This document shows positions 25,302-33,353 of a DNA stretch of 35,295 nt, one piece after another. The notes below the pieces were generated by a model. It did not search any database. It was not told the origin of the DNA and worked only from the letters and a program-made list of their open reading frames with translations. Both the position numbers and the translations under genes were made by a program. This DNA comes from Pseudomonas endophytica. Its GTDB lineage: Bacteria > Pseudomonadota > Gammaproteobacteria > Pseudomonadales > Pseudomonadaceae. The stretch's first letter is position 1; each line of letters starts with the position of its first letter. Where the stretch lies: the NCBI RefSeq assembly GCF_001411475.1, contig NZ_LLWH01000175.1, positions 1 to 35,295 of the forward strand. Reading direction: 5' to 3'.

Positions 25302-28300
25302 TTAATCCACAGGATAAGCAGTAAATGGTCTATTAGGGTTTTCAGGATCAAACTTAATTTCTGCACCACTCATACTTTCATTAAATGTAGGATTCGAGAC
25401 ATCCCTCTTATTTGGCCTGTACCCTCTTCCCGAGCCTTTTTGCTCGACTCTAACAATAGGATTACCTTTGATATCTATTCCAGTCGCCCGAGACAAACCA
25501 CGAGCTTCGCGTGTAACTGCACTATTAATAGCATGCATTTGTAGCTTCCATGTCAAGAATTGAGAACTTGGATTACCTCTTTTGTTTTTTGGGGTTTTAC
25601 CCGTAATAGGGTCGGTACCATCAATTGCTCGCTGTTTAATCGCTGCATTGGATATTTCAGGACCATGCTTTCCGATTGTGTGCATGTCGTATTTGTCCTC
25701 GTAGTACTCTACTCGACGCTTCGCATTCAGCTCAGAAAGCTCCTCGATTTTCATCCTTCGTTGCTGCTGAGACATCTGAGGGGCAGGAGCTGTGGGGGTC
25801 TGATCAGCAGTCTGAACTGTCTTAAAGGGACCCTCTCCGCCCGCTAAACTGCATTTCCCTTCACCTGGACACGAACTCAACCCCAACGGATCCACCCACC
25901 CCGTCGGGTTGGGGACGTACTGGTAGCTGTTCAGCCCGCCCGCCAGTTTGATCGGGTCGGGGGTTAGGTAGCGGCCGGTGTTGGGATTGTAGTAGCGATG
26001 CCGGTTGTAGTGTAGTCCGCTTTCTTGGTCGTAGTACTGGCCCTGAAATCGCAGTGGGTTGGTGACTTGTGCTATGTCGAGTTTGAGTACGTTGCCGTAG
26101 GCACGGTAGTGGGCCGACCAGACGATTTGGCCGCGGTGCCCAGTAAGTTCTTGGGGTGTCCCTAAGTGGTCGAGTTGGTAGTGGTAAACCTGGGCCTTGT
26201 CGCCCTCGCCTTGTAATAAGGCTAATGGCTTGAAGGTGCCCGGTTCGTATAGGTAGCTACTGTAGTGGCTGGTGCCGTGTAGGCCTTTTTGTTGGGCGCT
26301 TTCGGCGATGAGGCGTTCGCCTTGCCAGATGAATTGGGTAGTGGTGCCGCCATACTCTTTGGCGATGCGCCGACCAAAGGCGTCGTAGCGGTACGCTACT
26401 TGGCTGCCGTCTGCCAAAGTGATGCCGGTTAGCCGTTGTTGACTGTCATAGCGGTAGTCGCGCGTCAGGCGCTGGCCTGTGCCGCGTCGTTCTTGGCTGA
26501 GGTTGCCGTAGGCGTCGTATGCAAAATGGCTGTCGCCTTGCATCAGTAGGCGGTTGCCTTTGATGTTGGCGTGGCGATTTTGCGGTTGGCCGTTGCTGCT
26601 TTGATCGAGTAGGTTGCCCGCCGGGTCGTGGATGAAGTGTTCGCTGAGGGTGCCGCGCACGTCGGTTAGACGGTCTAGTGGGTCGTAGGCATAGCTTTTT
26701 TGCCCTTTGCGGCTGTCGCTAAGCAGGCCGAGGTTGCCGCTGGCGTCGTATCGGTAGGTGCGGCGGTACAGCGGCTGGCCGTCGATGTCGCCACGGGCGT
26801 TCAGTTGGCTGACGGCGTGGTCTTGCAGTCGGCCTTGCTCGTCATATTGGTAGTGGCTGACCAGATAGCCTTGTTGGCGGACGGTTTCTAGACCTGCTTC
26901 GTAACGGTGGCCGGTGAGTGGCTTGCCGTTGAGGTCGATGGCTTTAAGCGCACCGCCTTTTTGATAGTGGTAGTGCAGGCGGTTGCCGTCTGGCAGGCGA
27001 CAGTCACTGAGTTGGCCAAGTGTGTCGTATTGATAGCGTAGGGTGGCCCAGCCCTGATGTTCGCTGATGAGACGGTCTTGCAGATCGTATTCGTAGGCCA
27101 GTGGCCAAGCACCGTCGTCGACGGCAGTGAGTCGGCCCAAGCTGTCGTAGGTGTAGGTGATTTCACTGCCGTCGGGCAGGGTTTTGCTTATCAGGCGCCC
27201 GGCCGCGTCACGTTGATAGGCGGTGATCAGCGGTTCGCTGCCAGGATGCTCGGCATCCGGGTATTCGGTCTTTTCCAGCAGTTGACCGTTAAGGTCGTAG
27301 GCATAAGCGGTTTTGCGACCGTCAAAGCCGATTTCTTGTTGGATTAATCCGTTGGGGTAGTACTCAAGTTGGTAGTGTTCGTGGCGCTCGTTCTCAATGC
27401 CGGTTAATAGCAAACGGGCGTTGTCGTAGCGGTAGTTGAGCTGACTGCCGTCCGGGTTGATGCGCCGGCTGATCAGGTGCAGGTTGTCAGCATATTGGTA
27501 GCGGGTGATGTGGCCACGTTCATCACGTTCTGCAGTGACTTTGCCGTAGGCGTTGTAGCTCCAAGCACGGGTTTTACCGCCGGGCAAGGTGATTTGCGTC
27601 AGGCGATTGGCCGCATCCCATTGGTACTGGGTGATCGCGCCCCGCTCGTCCTGCTGGGTGATTTTGCGCCCCTGAGCATCGTAGCGATAACGCCGCTGGG
27701 TGCCGTCTGGCAGTGTTTCATCGAGCAGTTGCCCAAGCAGGTTCCAGGTCAGGGTGTGCTGGCTGCCGTCGGCGTAATACAGGCCGCTTGGTTGACCTTT
27801 GGCGGTGTATTTATAGTGGGTGACGTTACCGTCTGGGTCGGTCTGGCAGGTGATGTCGCCTTGGCTGTTGCGTTCATATTTCCAGCAGGCCAAACCGCGC
27901 TGTACTTTGCGCACGTGGCCGTTGAAGTAGCTGTAGTACGTAGGCTCGTCTGTAGGCGGAATCAGGGCTGTCAGTTGCCCGGCTTCGTTGTACTGATACT
28001 CGGTGATGGCGCCGAGCGGGTCTTTTTCGGCAACTAGCCGACCTTTTTCGTCGTAAGCCTTGTGATGTTCTGCGCCGTCCGGGTCGATTTGGCTGACAAG
28101 CCGGGCGTTGTCGTCGTGCACATAAACTTGCTGGCTGCCGTCACGGTTTTTGACCGTGACCGAGCCTTGGTCATCCCATTCGTACGTGGCGTCCATCTGC
28201 CCGAAGTTGGCCCAGTGACGAATGCAACGCGCCTGTTTGCCAGCGTGCTGCCACTGCCAATAAAACGCGGCGCCACCGGCCAATTGCCGTTCTTGAATGA

Positions 28301-30278
28301 CGTGTTGAGCGTCGTAGCGGTAGTGCTCGGTTTCTTGTAACGCGTTACTGGCGCTGGTCAGTTGCCCAAGGTCGTTGTAGCGATAGGTGGCCTGCGTTTG
28401 CAGGGTGATCCAACGCTCAAGATGTGTACCATGCTTGGCGTAGTGATCGTTCGAGCGCCCGACAAATTCGCGGCTTTCGTCATAGTGCTGGTAGTCCACA
28501 GCGCAGAGTCGGCCATTGGCGTAGCGCAGCAGCAAGGCACGAGCGGCACCGTTGTCGATGCGGTGCAAACGGCCTTCTTTGTAGGTGATTTTCAGCCGGT
28601 TACCGTAGGCGTCACTAATGGCCGCCAGTTGCAGGCCTTTGAAGTGGTAGAAGCGGCTGTTTTTACCGGCTTGGGCGAGGATCAGTTCATCGTCTTGTTC
28701 GCCCAAGTAAATAGCGGCCTTGGCCAAGCTGTTTGTGATGGCGGGACGTTGTGCAGTCGGCTGCGGGAAGCGGGTTTGGCGGTTTTCATGATCGGTCCAG
28801 AGCAACTCGTCGCCGTCGCGTTGCAGCCGATGAGACAGGGTGTGACTCCAACCGAACCCTAAGTCACCGTTAATTTCGACCGCACTGGTGCGATACAGAC
28901 GTGTCCACTCCAGGGTCAGTGCACCGTCGAGTACGCAGTCGGTGAGGGTCAGTAATTCTTCGCCGGTGACCATCGACACCGGGCAGCCGTGGGTTTGCGT
29001 GTCTTTAGCGGATTCGGCAGGTTTGCCGTTGGGGGTTTTGGATTGCGCCGAAGCATCATCGACACGCTCGACAACCTCCAGCGTGGTGTTTGCCTTGGGT
29101 TTGTTGCGGGCAACGACCGTGGCATCAGGGATGCTCTGGGCTGCGGCTTGATCGTTTTTTGGTTTTATTTCTGTGTTGGCTTTTAAGCCTGAGTTGAGGT
29201 GCGCTTCGCCCTGTAGCAAAACAGGTTTGCCTACGCTGACGTGGTGAGGCGATCGCGCTTTACTGGTGCGCATCAATTGGTCGACAAAGCCCTGCAATAG
29301 CTGGGTAGCTTTGCCTGCATGATTGGCGCCTTTGATGGTCAGGCGTGCGACCAGCCCAACCCCTCCGCTCAAGACAATGCCGAGCAGAATATTGATCAGC
29401 AGTTCAGTCGTAATGCGAGCCAATATCTCGCTACGAATTTGCGGTGGTAACAGTTTTAACCAAGCGATCAGGGCCGAGACGTAACACCACATCAAAGGCT
29501 CATCGCTGGCAATCAACAAGGCTGTTTGCAGCGCTTCTTTGGACGCGCTCAACAGCAACGCGTATTGCTCTTCGGTGAAGAGTTTTTTGAGCTTTTCGTA
29601 GTTCTCTTCGGGGTTACTGATTAACGAGAATATCCCCTTAATGTCATCCCAGATGCCCAGCAGCGCCTTAATAAAACCCTGCCACTGGCTCTGCAGCTCA
29701 ATCCAAGCACGGCCCAACGCGCTAGCCTCTTGATGGGTCTGCCACAGCGCTGAATATTCAGTGCCCCACTGGGTATTGAGCCACTGGCTCAGATCATTCA
29801 GTAGGTCTTTGTAGGAGGCAAAAAAAGTATCGAGTTGTTCGGTGGTGATCTGCGGGTAGAACGTAATCCGATACTCTTTGCCGGGCAGGCAGTTATCAAT
29901 CTGCTTGATACCCGAATCACCAATGACCGTGTCAATGTTTGCGCCTCCGCCTGTCGGCACCATCAGCACACGGGTGTTACCTATAGGTATAAAACGCGCG
30001 GCCTCGAAGGCATGGATCAATGTCAGTGTCGAGTTGCGCTGGCATTGGGCATAGAACACAACTGGCGCGGAGCTGTCTTTGTCGCGGGCTTGCACTTCAT
30101 CGCCAACCCGAAACTGTTGCTGCGCATCGAGCATGCCGCCGTACCAAGCATCGGCATGATCCCTATACCCTTTTTTATCGTCAGAACCCTCAATGCACTG
30201 TGTGAGTTCTGTCAGTACCTTCTGAATGTCGGGCTGGGTGGAGTCCATAGACACCAGCATGCTGCCGATAAAAATCAT
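25302..30278 (-). CDS. Rhs-family T6SS effector with variable C-terminal toxin
   Basis: A 1658-residue polymorphic toxin. Residues 1 to about 425 form an N-terminal region with hydrophobic segments (about 275-320, LLINILLGIVLSGGVGLVA) and no PAAR motif. A DUF6531-like start follows (GCPVSMVTGEELLTLTDCVL, near 430), then YD repeats (about 560-1420) forming the shell, then the core end TGRYLTPDPIKLAGGLNSYQ up to DPLGL (about 1464-1468), where self-cleavage is expected. The last 190 residues are the toxin tip (HTIGKHGPEISNAAIKQRA; end PFTAYPVD), resembling BECR-fold RNase toxins. ATG overlaps the DUF4123 stop by 4 bases, with AAGAGG ahead. The tip is AT-richer than the core. Confidence 0.9.
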   Translation of the reverse strand: MIFIGSMLVSMDSTQPDIQKVLTELTQCIEGSDDKKGYRDHADAWYGGMLDAQQQFRVGDEVQARDKDSSAPVVFYAQCQRNSTLTLIHAFEAARFIPIGNTRVLMVPTGGGANIDTVIGDSGIKQIDNCLPGKEYRITFYPQITTEQLDTFFASYKDLLNDLSQWLNTQWGTEYSALWQTHQEASALGRAWIELQSQWQGFIKALLGIWDDIKGIFSLISNPEENYEKLKKLFTEEQYALLLSASKEALQTALLIASDEPLMWCYVSALIAWLKLLPPQIRSEILARITTELLINILLGIVLSGGVGLVARLTIKGANHAGKATQLLQGFVDQLMRTSKARSPHHVSVGKPVLLQGEAHLNSGLKANTEIKPKNDQAAAQSIPDATVVARNKPKANTTLEVVERVDDASAQSKTPNGKPAESAKDTQTHGCPVSMVTGEELLTLTDCVLDGALTLEWTRLYRTSAVEINGDLGFGWSHTLSHRLQRDGDELLWTDHENRQTRFPQPTAQRPAITNSLAKAAIYLGEQDDELILAQAGKNSRFYHFKGLQLAAISDAYGNRLKITYKEGRLHRIDNGAARALLLRYANGRLCAVDYQHYDESREFVGRSNDHYAKHGTHLERWITLQTQATYRYNDLGQLTSASNALQETEHYRYDAQHVIQERQLAGGAAFYWQWQHAGKQARCIRHWANFGQMDATYEWDDQGSVTVKNRDGSQQVYVHDDNARLVSQIDPDGAEHHKAYDEKGRLVAEKDPLGAITEYQYNEAGQLTALIPPTDEPTYYSYFNGHVRKVQRGLACWKYERNSQGDITCQTDPDGNVTHYKYTAKGQPSGLYYADGSQHTLTWNLLGQLLDETLPDGTQRRYRYDAQGRKITQQDERGAITQYQWDAANRLTQITLPGGKTRAWSYNAYGKVTAERDERGHITRYQYADNLHLISRRINPDGSQLNYRYDNARLLLTGIENERHEHYQLEYYPNGLIQQEIGFDGRKTAYAYDLNGQLLEKTEYPDAEHPGSEPLITAYQRDAAGRLISKTLPDGSEITYTYDSLGRLTAVDDGAWPLAYEYDLQDRLISEHQGWATLRYQYDTLGQLSDCRLPDGNRLHYHYQKGGALKAIDLNGKPLTGHRYEAGLETVRQQGYLVSHYQYDEQGRLQDHAVSQLNARGDIDGQPLYRRTYRYDASGNLGLLSDSRKGQKSYAYDPLDRLTDVRGTLSEHFIHDPAGNLLDQSSNGQPQNRHANIKGNRLLMQGDSHFAYDAYGNLSQERRGTGQRLTRDYRYDSQQRLTGITLADGSQVAYRYDAFGRRIAKEYGGTTTQFIWQGERLIAESAQQKGLHGTSHYSSYLYEPGTFKPLALLQGEGDKAQVYHYQLDHLGTPQELTGHRGQIVWSAHYRAYGNVLKLDIAQVTNPLRFQGQYYDQESGLHYNRHRYYNPNTGRYLTPDPIKLAGGLNSYQYVPNPTGWVDPLGLSSCPGEGKCSLAGGEGPFKTVQTADQTPTAPAPQMSQQQRRMKIEELSELNAKRRVEYYEDKYDMHTIGKHGPEISNAAIKQRAIDGTDPITGKTPKNKRGNPSSQFLTWKLQMHAINSAVTREARGLSRATGIDIKGNPIVRVEQKGSGRGYRPNKRDVSNPTFNESMSGAEIKFDPENPNRPFTAYPVD

Positions 30279-31018
30279 GGCAAAACCTCTTGCTGCACAT
30301 GAGCCAACAAGAGCCCGCTGTCTTTTAGTTGTGAAGGGGTTGAGCGTTGTACGAAATGCTCAACTTTAAGCCGCAGATGGGATTCGCCGAGCGCTGCATA
30401 CAGCTCGGCCTGGGTGTCTTTAAGCCACTGCATCAGGTTGTCGATCAGCGTGTTTAGGTCCGTCGCGGCGAGTGTGTCGAGTAGGTCATTGGGGACTTGC
30501 CACCAAGGGAAGGCTTGAGCTGCACGCTCCGCTCCCTGCTCCACAATCACAGCCTGACGGTTAATCCAATAGCGGCTAAATACCGGTAAAACGTCACTGG
30601 CCGCCGCCCCTAAATGCTGAAGGATGGGTAGCCAGTGGCGGCCGTCCCAAAACCGGAAAAACACGGCTTCACCTGCGGGCATCAAGACTTGGGTCAGCCC
30701 GCGCAAATGTTCGGTGATAGCAGTTGGGGCGGCCGTCGACACGGCCAGCCAGCCCCAATCGTCAGCGTCAGTTTGCGCGGCCCATTGCACAAACTCGCTG
30801 TCGGGCGTCAGACGCAGTAGATAAGGCATGACTGGCAACCACTCGGCATAAGGCGTGCCGGACCAGAGCAGGCTCGGCGCCTCGACCCCGCCGTGCTGCC
30901 AGTAAGCTGCAAGGGGGTCGGCAGCGCTGGTTGAACTGATCACGGCATACAGGTTTTCGCCGGGGCATAGAGGGTTGTCTGCTAGCCATTGCTGCGGGTT
31001 TAAGGGCTCAGATGTCAC
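30275..31018 (-). CDS. DUF4123 T6SS adaptor/chaperone
   Basis: A 247-residue protein with the DUF4123 pattern (NLYAVISSTSAADPLAAYWQ, LTQVLMPAGEAVFFRFWDGRHW, VFSRYW). Such adaptors load a specific effector onto its VgrG spike. Start is GTG at 31018 with AAAGGAGG that lies inside the vgrG coding end, and the gene overlaps vgrG by 11 bases and rhs by 4, so the three are translationally linked. This indicates that the adaptor serves the vgrG before it and the Rhs after it. Confidence 0.88.
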   Translation of the reverse strand: MTSEPLNPQQWLADNPLCPGENLYAVISSTSAADPLAAYWQHGGVEAPSLLWSGTPYAEWLPVMPYLLRLTPDSEFVQWAAQTDADDWGWLAVSTAAPTAITEHLRGLTQVLMPAGEAVFFRFWDGRHWLPILQHLGAAASDVLPVFSRYWINRQAVIVEQGAERAAQAFPWWQVPNDLLDTLAATDLNTLIDNLMQWLKDTQAELYAALGESHLRLKVEHFVQRSTPSQLKDSGLLLAHVQQEVLP

Positions 31019-33041
31019 ACACGCCTCCTTTGCATTTTTCGCACTCTTCGCAGAAAGGTGCGTTGCGTTTGAGGCTGTTAATTTGGGTTGGGGTGAGTTC
31101 GGCAGCTGTCAGCGCCGCAACGGCAGAGGGGACAGCTGGCAACGCCGCCATCCCCGGCACTGGCAGCCCACCGAGCAGGATGGGCGAGCTGACGTAGATT
31201 CCGGCGGCGCTGACGAGCAGGTGCTGGCCGCCAGCGGTCAACGAGATGCAGGCCCCGGCTGACAGCACCACGTGGGCGCCGGCTTTGATGGAGACTTCCA
31301 TGCCTGCTTCGACGGCCATCGCCACACCCACAACGGTATGGCTGCTGGCAGCCACGTGGCGAAGGTCGTTGCCATTGAGCTGGACTTTGCGATCCCCTGT
31401 CACGGTTCGCTGGTCTTCACCTTTGAGCACCGAAACGCTGTTGCCGGTGATGGTTTCTTTGCGCTGCCCGTCGATCTGTAAAAGGCTGTCGTTTTTAATG
31501 TGTTGCTCAAGATCGCGCTGGGCATGCAGGTAGATCAGCTCTTGGCCTAGGCGATCTTCGATCTGCAGTTCGTTATAGCCGGTGCCGTTCGGGGTGCTGC
31601 GGCTGCGCAATACGCTGCGCGTTTTATGCGCGGGCAGTGTGTACGGGGGCGGGTTGATGCTGTTGATCAGGCAGCCAACAATGATCGGCTGGTCCGGGTC
31701 ACCCTCCAGAAACGTAACCAGCACTTCCATGCCGACCCGCGGCACTGTCACCGCGCCATGACTGTCACCGGCCCAACTAGATGCCACCCGCAGCCAGCAA
31801 CTGCTGGCATCGTCGTGACGACCTTCGCGGTCCCAATGGAACTGCACCTTCACCCGACCGAACTGATCGCAGTGCACCTCTTCGTTGGCGGGCCCAGTGA
31901 CGCGGGCAGTTTGTAGACCTAACACGCGAGGCTTGAGGTGTTTGAGTGGCGGTCGGTAGAAGACGTCCCACGGCGTGGCGATAAAGTCGTTGCGGTAGCC
32001 TTGGATAAAGCCGTCAGCCGGTTGCTCGTCACGGCTCATTCCCGCGCCTTCCAGCAGGTGCGGTTGTCTACCTTGATGGCTGATTTGAGTCAGCAACCAC
32101 ATCGCATTCCAATCGCTGTGCGGATGCTCGCTAAGCGTTAGAAAGTGACCGCAACTCAAGCTTGGCTCGTCACTTTTGCCGCTGGCCTGACAGCGGTCAG
32201 CACGCAAGCGCTCTAGGGCTCGCTGGCTTAGCCGTTGACCACGCTGCTCAAGTTTGAAATAGCCGGGATAGTGGTAGTCCTCTAGATCACGTTCTGGGCG
32301 TTGCCCGTCAGGGCCTGCTTGCGACTCGATTTGCCGGCTAGCGGTTTCGAAGTTGTAATCACGCAAAGTACTTCGGGTGGTACGGGTAGTGAGGCCCACC
32401 TCAAAATCACTGACCGCTGGGGTTTCGGCGACGAGGCCGCTGCCGCTGTGAAAAGGCACTGAATGCTTGAGCTTGGCGAAGGCACTTTGGCCATCGCCGA
32501 ACACCAACTGATGGCCTTGAACTGAGTGCCGGAAGTGATAGTGAATACCCTCCTCTTCACATAAGCGCTGGATAAAGTGCAGGTCTGTTTCGTGGTACTG
32601 CACACAGTAGTCGCGGGTCGGATAGCTCGCCTGCAATTGGAAGGTGTAGGCATGGCTGTAAATGCCGTGCTCTTCGAGGAGTTGGCTAATGATCTGCTCG
32701 ACCGTTAGCTGCTGGAACATACGCTGGTTCGTGCGATGTTCGAGATAGGCAAGCTGCGGCACGAGGGTCAGGGTGTAAAACGTCAGACGCTGGCGAGTTT
32801 GGCCTTGAGCGACGCTATAGATCAGCCCGTGGACGCCAACGCCATCGGCGCCATAAGCCAAATAAGCAGATGTGTGCAGCAGCGCTAGCAGATCGAGATC
32901 AGCCTGTTGACTGACGACGACCAGCTCAAATGCATAAGGGGTGCTGATGGACTCTTTGCCGGTAAATGACAGGACTTGTAGGTCATCAGTGAAGCCTTCA
33001 ATGGCTAGGCTGAACTGTAACTGAGGCTGCGAGCGTGACAT
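31008..33041 (-). CDS. vgrG: T6SS spike protein VgrG (TssI)
   Basis: A 677-residue VgrG. Residues 1 to about 370 form the gp27-like hub (FSLAIEGFTDDLQVLSFTGKES, YHETDLHFIQRLCEEEGIHYHF). An OB-fold follows (CDQFGRVKVQFHWDREG), then a gp5-type beta-helix (LQIDGQRKETITGNSVSVLKG). The C-terminus is a cysteine cluster, FCEECEKCKGGVCDI, with Cys664, 667, 670 and 675, which may bind metal or mediate adaptor contact. ATG with AAGGAG 7 bases ahead. No other T6SS structural genes are in the window, so this is an orphan cargo locus served by an apparatus elsewhere. Confidence 0.94.
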   Translation of the reverse strand: MSRSQPQLQFSLAIEGFTDDLQVLSFTGKESISTPYAFELVVVSQQADLDLLALLHTSAYLAYGADGVGVHGLIYSVAQGQTRQRLTFYTLTLVPQLAYLEHRTNQRMFQQLTVEQIISQLLEEHGIYSHAYTFQLQASYPTRDYCVQYHETDLHFIQRLCEEEGIHYHFRHSVQGHQLVFGDGQSAFAKLKHSVPFHSGSGLVAETPAVSDFEVGLTTRTTRSTLRDYNFETASRQIESQAGPDGQRPERDLEDYHYPGYFKLEQRGQRLSQRALERLRADRCQASGKSDEPSLSCGHFLTLSEHPHSDWNAMWLLTQISHQGRQPHLLEGAGMSRDEQPADGFIQGYRNDFIATPWDVFYRPPLKHLKPRVLGLQTARVTGPANEEVHCDQFGRVKVQFHWDREGRHDDASSCWLRVASSWAGDSHGAVTVPRVGMEVLVTFLEGDPDQPIIVGCLINSINPPPYTLPAHKTRSVLRSRSTPNGTGYNELQIEDRLGQELIYLHAQRDLEQHIKNDSLLQIDGQRKETITGNSVSVLKGEDQRTVTGDRKVQLNGNDLRHVAASSHTVVGVAMAVEAGMEVSIKAGAHVVLSAGACISLTAGGQHLLVSAAGIYVSSPILLGGLPVPGMAALPAVPSAVAALTAAELTPTQINSLKRNAPFCEECEKCKGGVCDI

Positions 33042-33122
33042 CCGCGACTCCTTGCGCTGCGGTAGCCCTGATGTAACAAAACGTCAGGGTTTATCGGTGC
33101 GCAAGTGTGCAAGGACGGTGTT

Positions 33123-33160
33123 AGCTCTGGCTGTAAGGCCGATCTAATACAGCCAGAGCT
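33123..33160. terminator. 13-bp inverted repeat upstream of vgrG
   Basis: AGCTCTGGCTGTA (33123-33135) and TACAGCCAGAGCT (33148-33160) are exact reverse complements around a 12-base loop. On the minus strand it lies after the SfnB-like gene and before vgrG, so it probably ends the former's transcript and insulates the T6SS genes. No T-run on that strand. Confidence 0.5.
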
Positions 33161-33197
33161 TTGGGCAAATCTACGGTAGGAAGGTGGGACGCTACAG

Positions 33198-33267
33198 GTA
33201 GGAGCTGCCGCAGGCTGCGATCTTTTGATCGTTAAAAACAAAGATCGCAGCCTGCGGCAGCGCCTAC
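33198..33267. repeat. inverted REP doublet
   Basis: Left arm GTAGGAGCTGCCGCAGGCTG (33198-33217) continues with CGATCTTT. The right arm (33240-33267) is its reverse complement with one mismatch. The arms of about 28 bases flank TTGATCGTTAAAAAC. This is the best-preserved REP pair in the window. Confidence 0.7.
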
Positions 33268-33353
33268 GCACAGCAGGGGCAGCCCCGAGTGAGCTGCACC
33301 GCATCTTCGGATGTGACACAAAAAGGGTCACTCATTAGTTACAACACTTGGAC

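Larger units (their letters stand above)
33042..33353. other. gap between vgrG and the SfnB-like gene
   Basis: No gene is supported. It contains two stem structures and an inverted REP doublet listed separately: CCCTGA/TCAGGG (33066-33089), a 13-bp stem (33123-33160) and the doublet (33198-33267). Confidence 0.5.

Noticed and set aside
27477..28037. 186-residue plus-strand frame opposite the Rhs YD repeats
   Set aside because: It is antisense to the long Rhs frame; repeats such as tyrosine/aspartate codons create open frames on the opposite strand, and it has no ribosome binding site or recognised motif.
26000..28900. Regular repeats considered as a CRISPR or tandem DNA array
   Set aside because: The repeats are degenerate at the DNA level and correspond to in-frame YD repeats of the Rhs protein.
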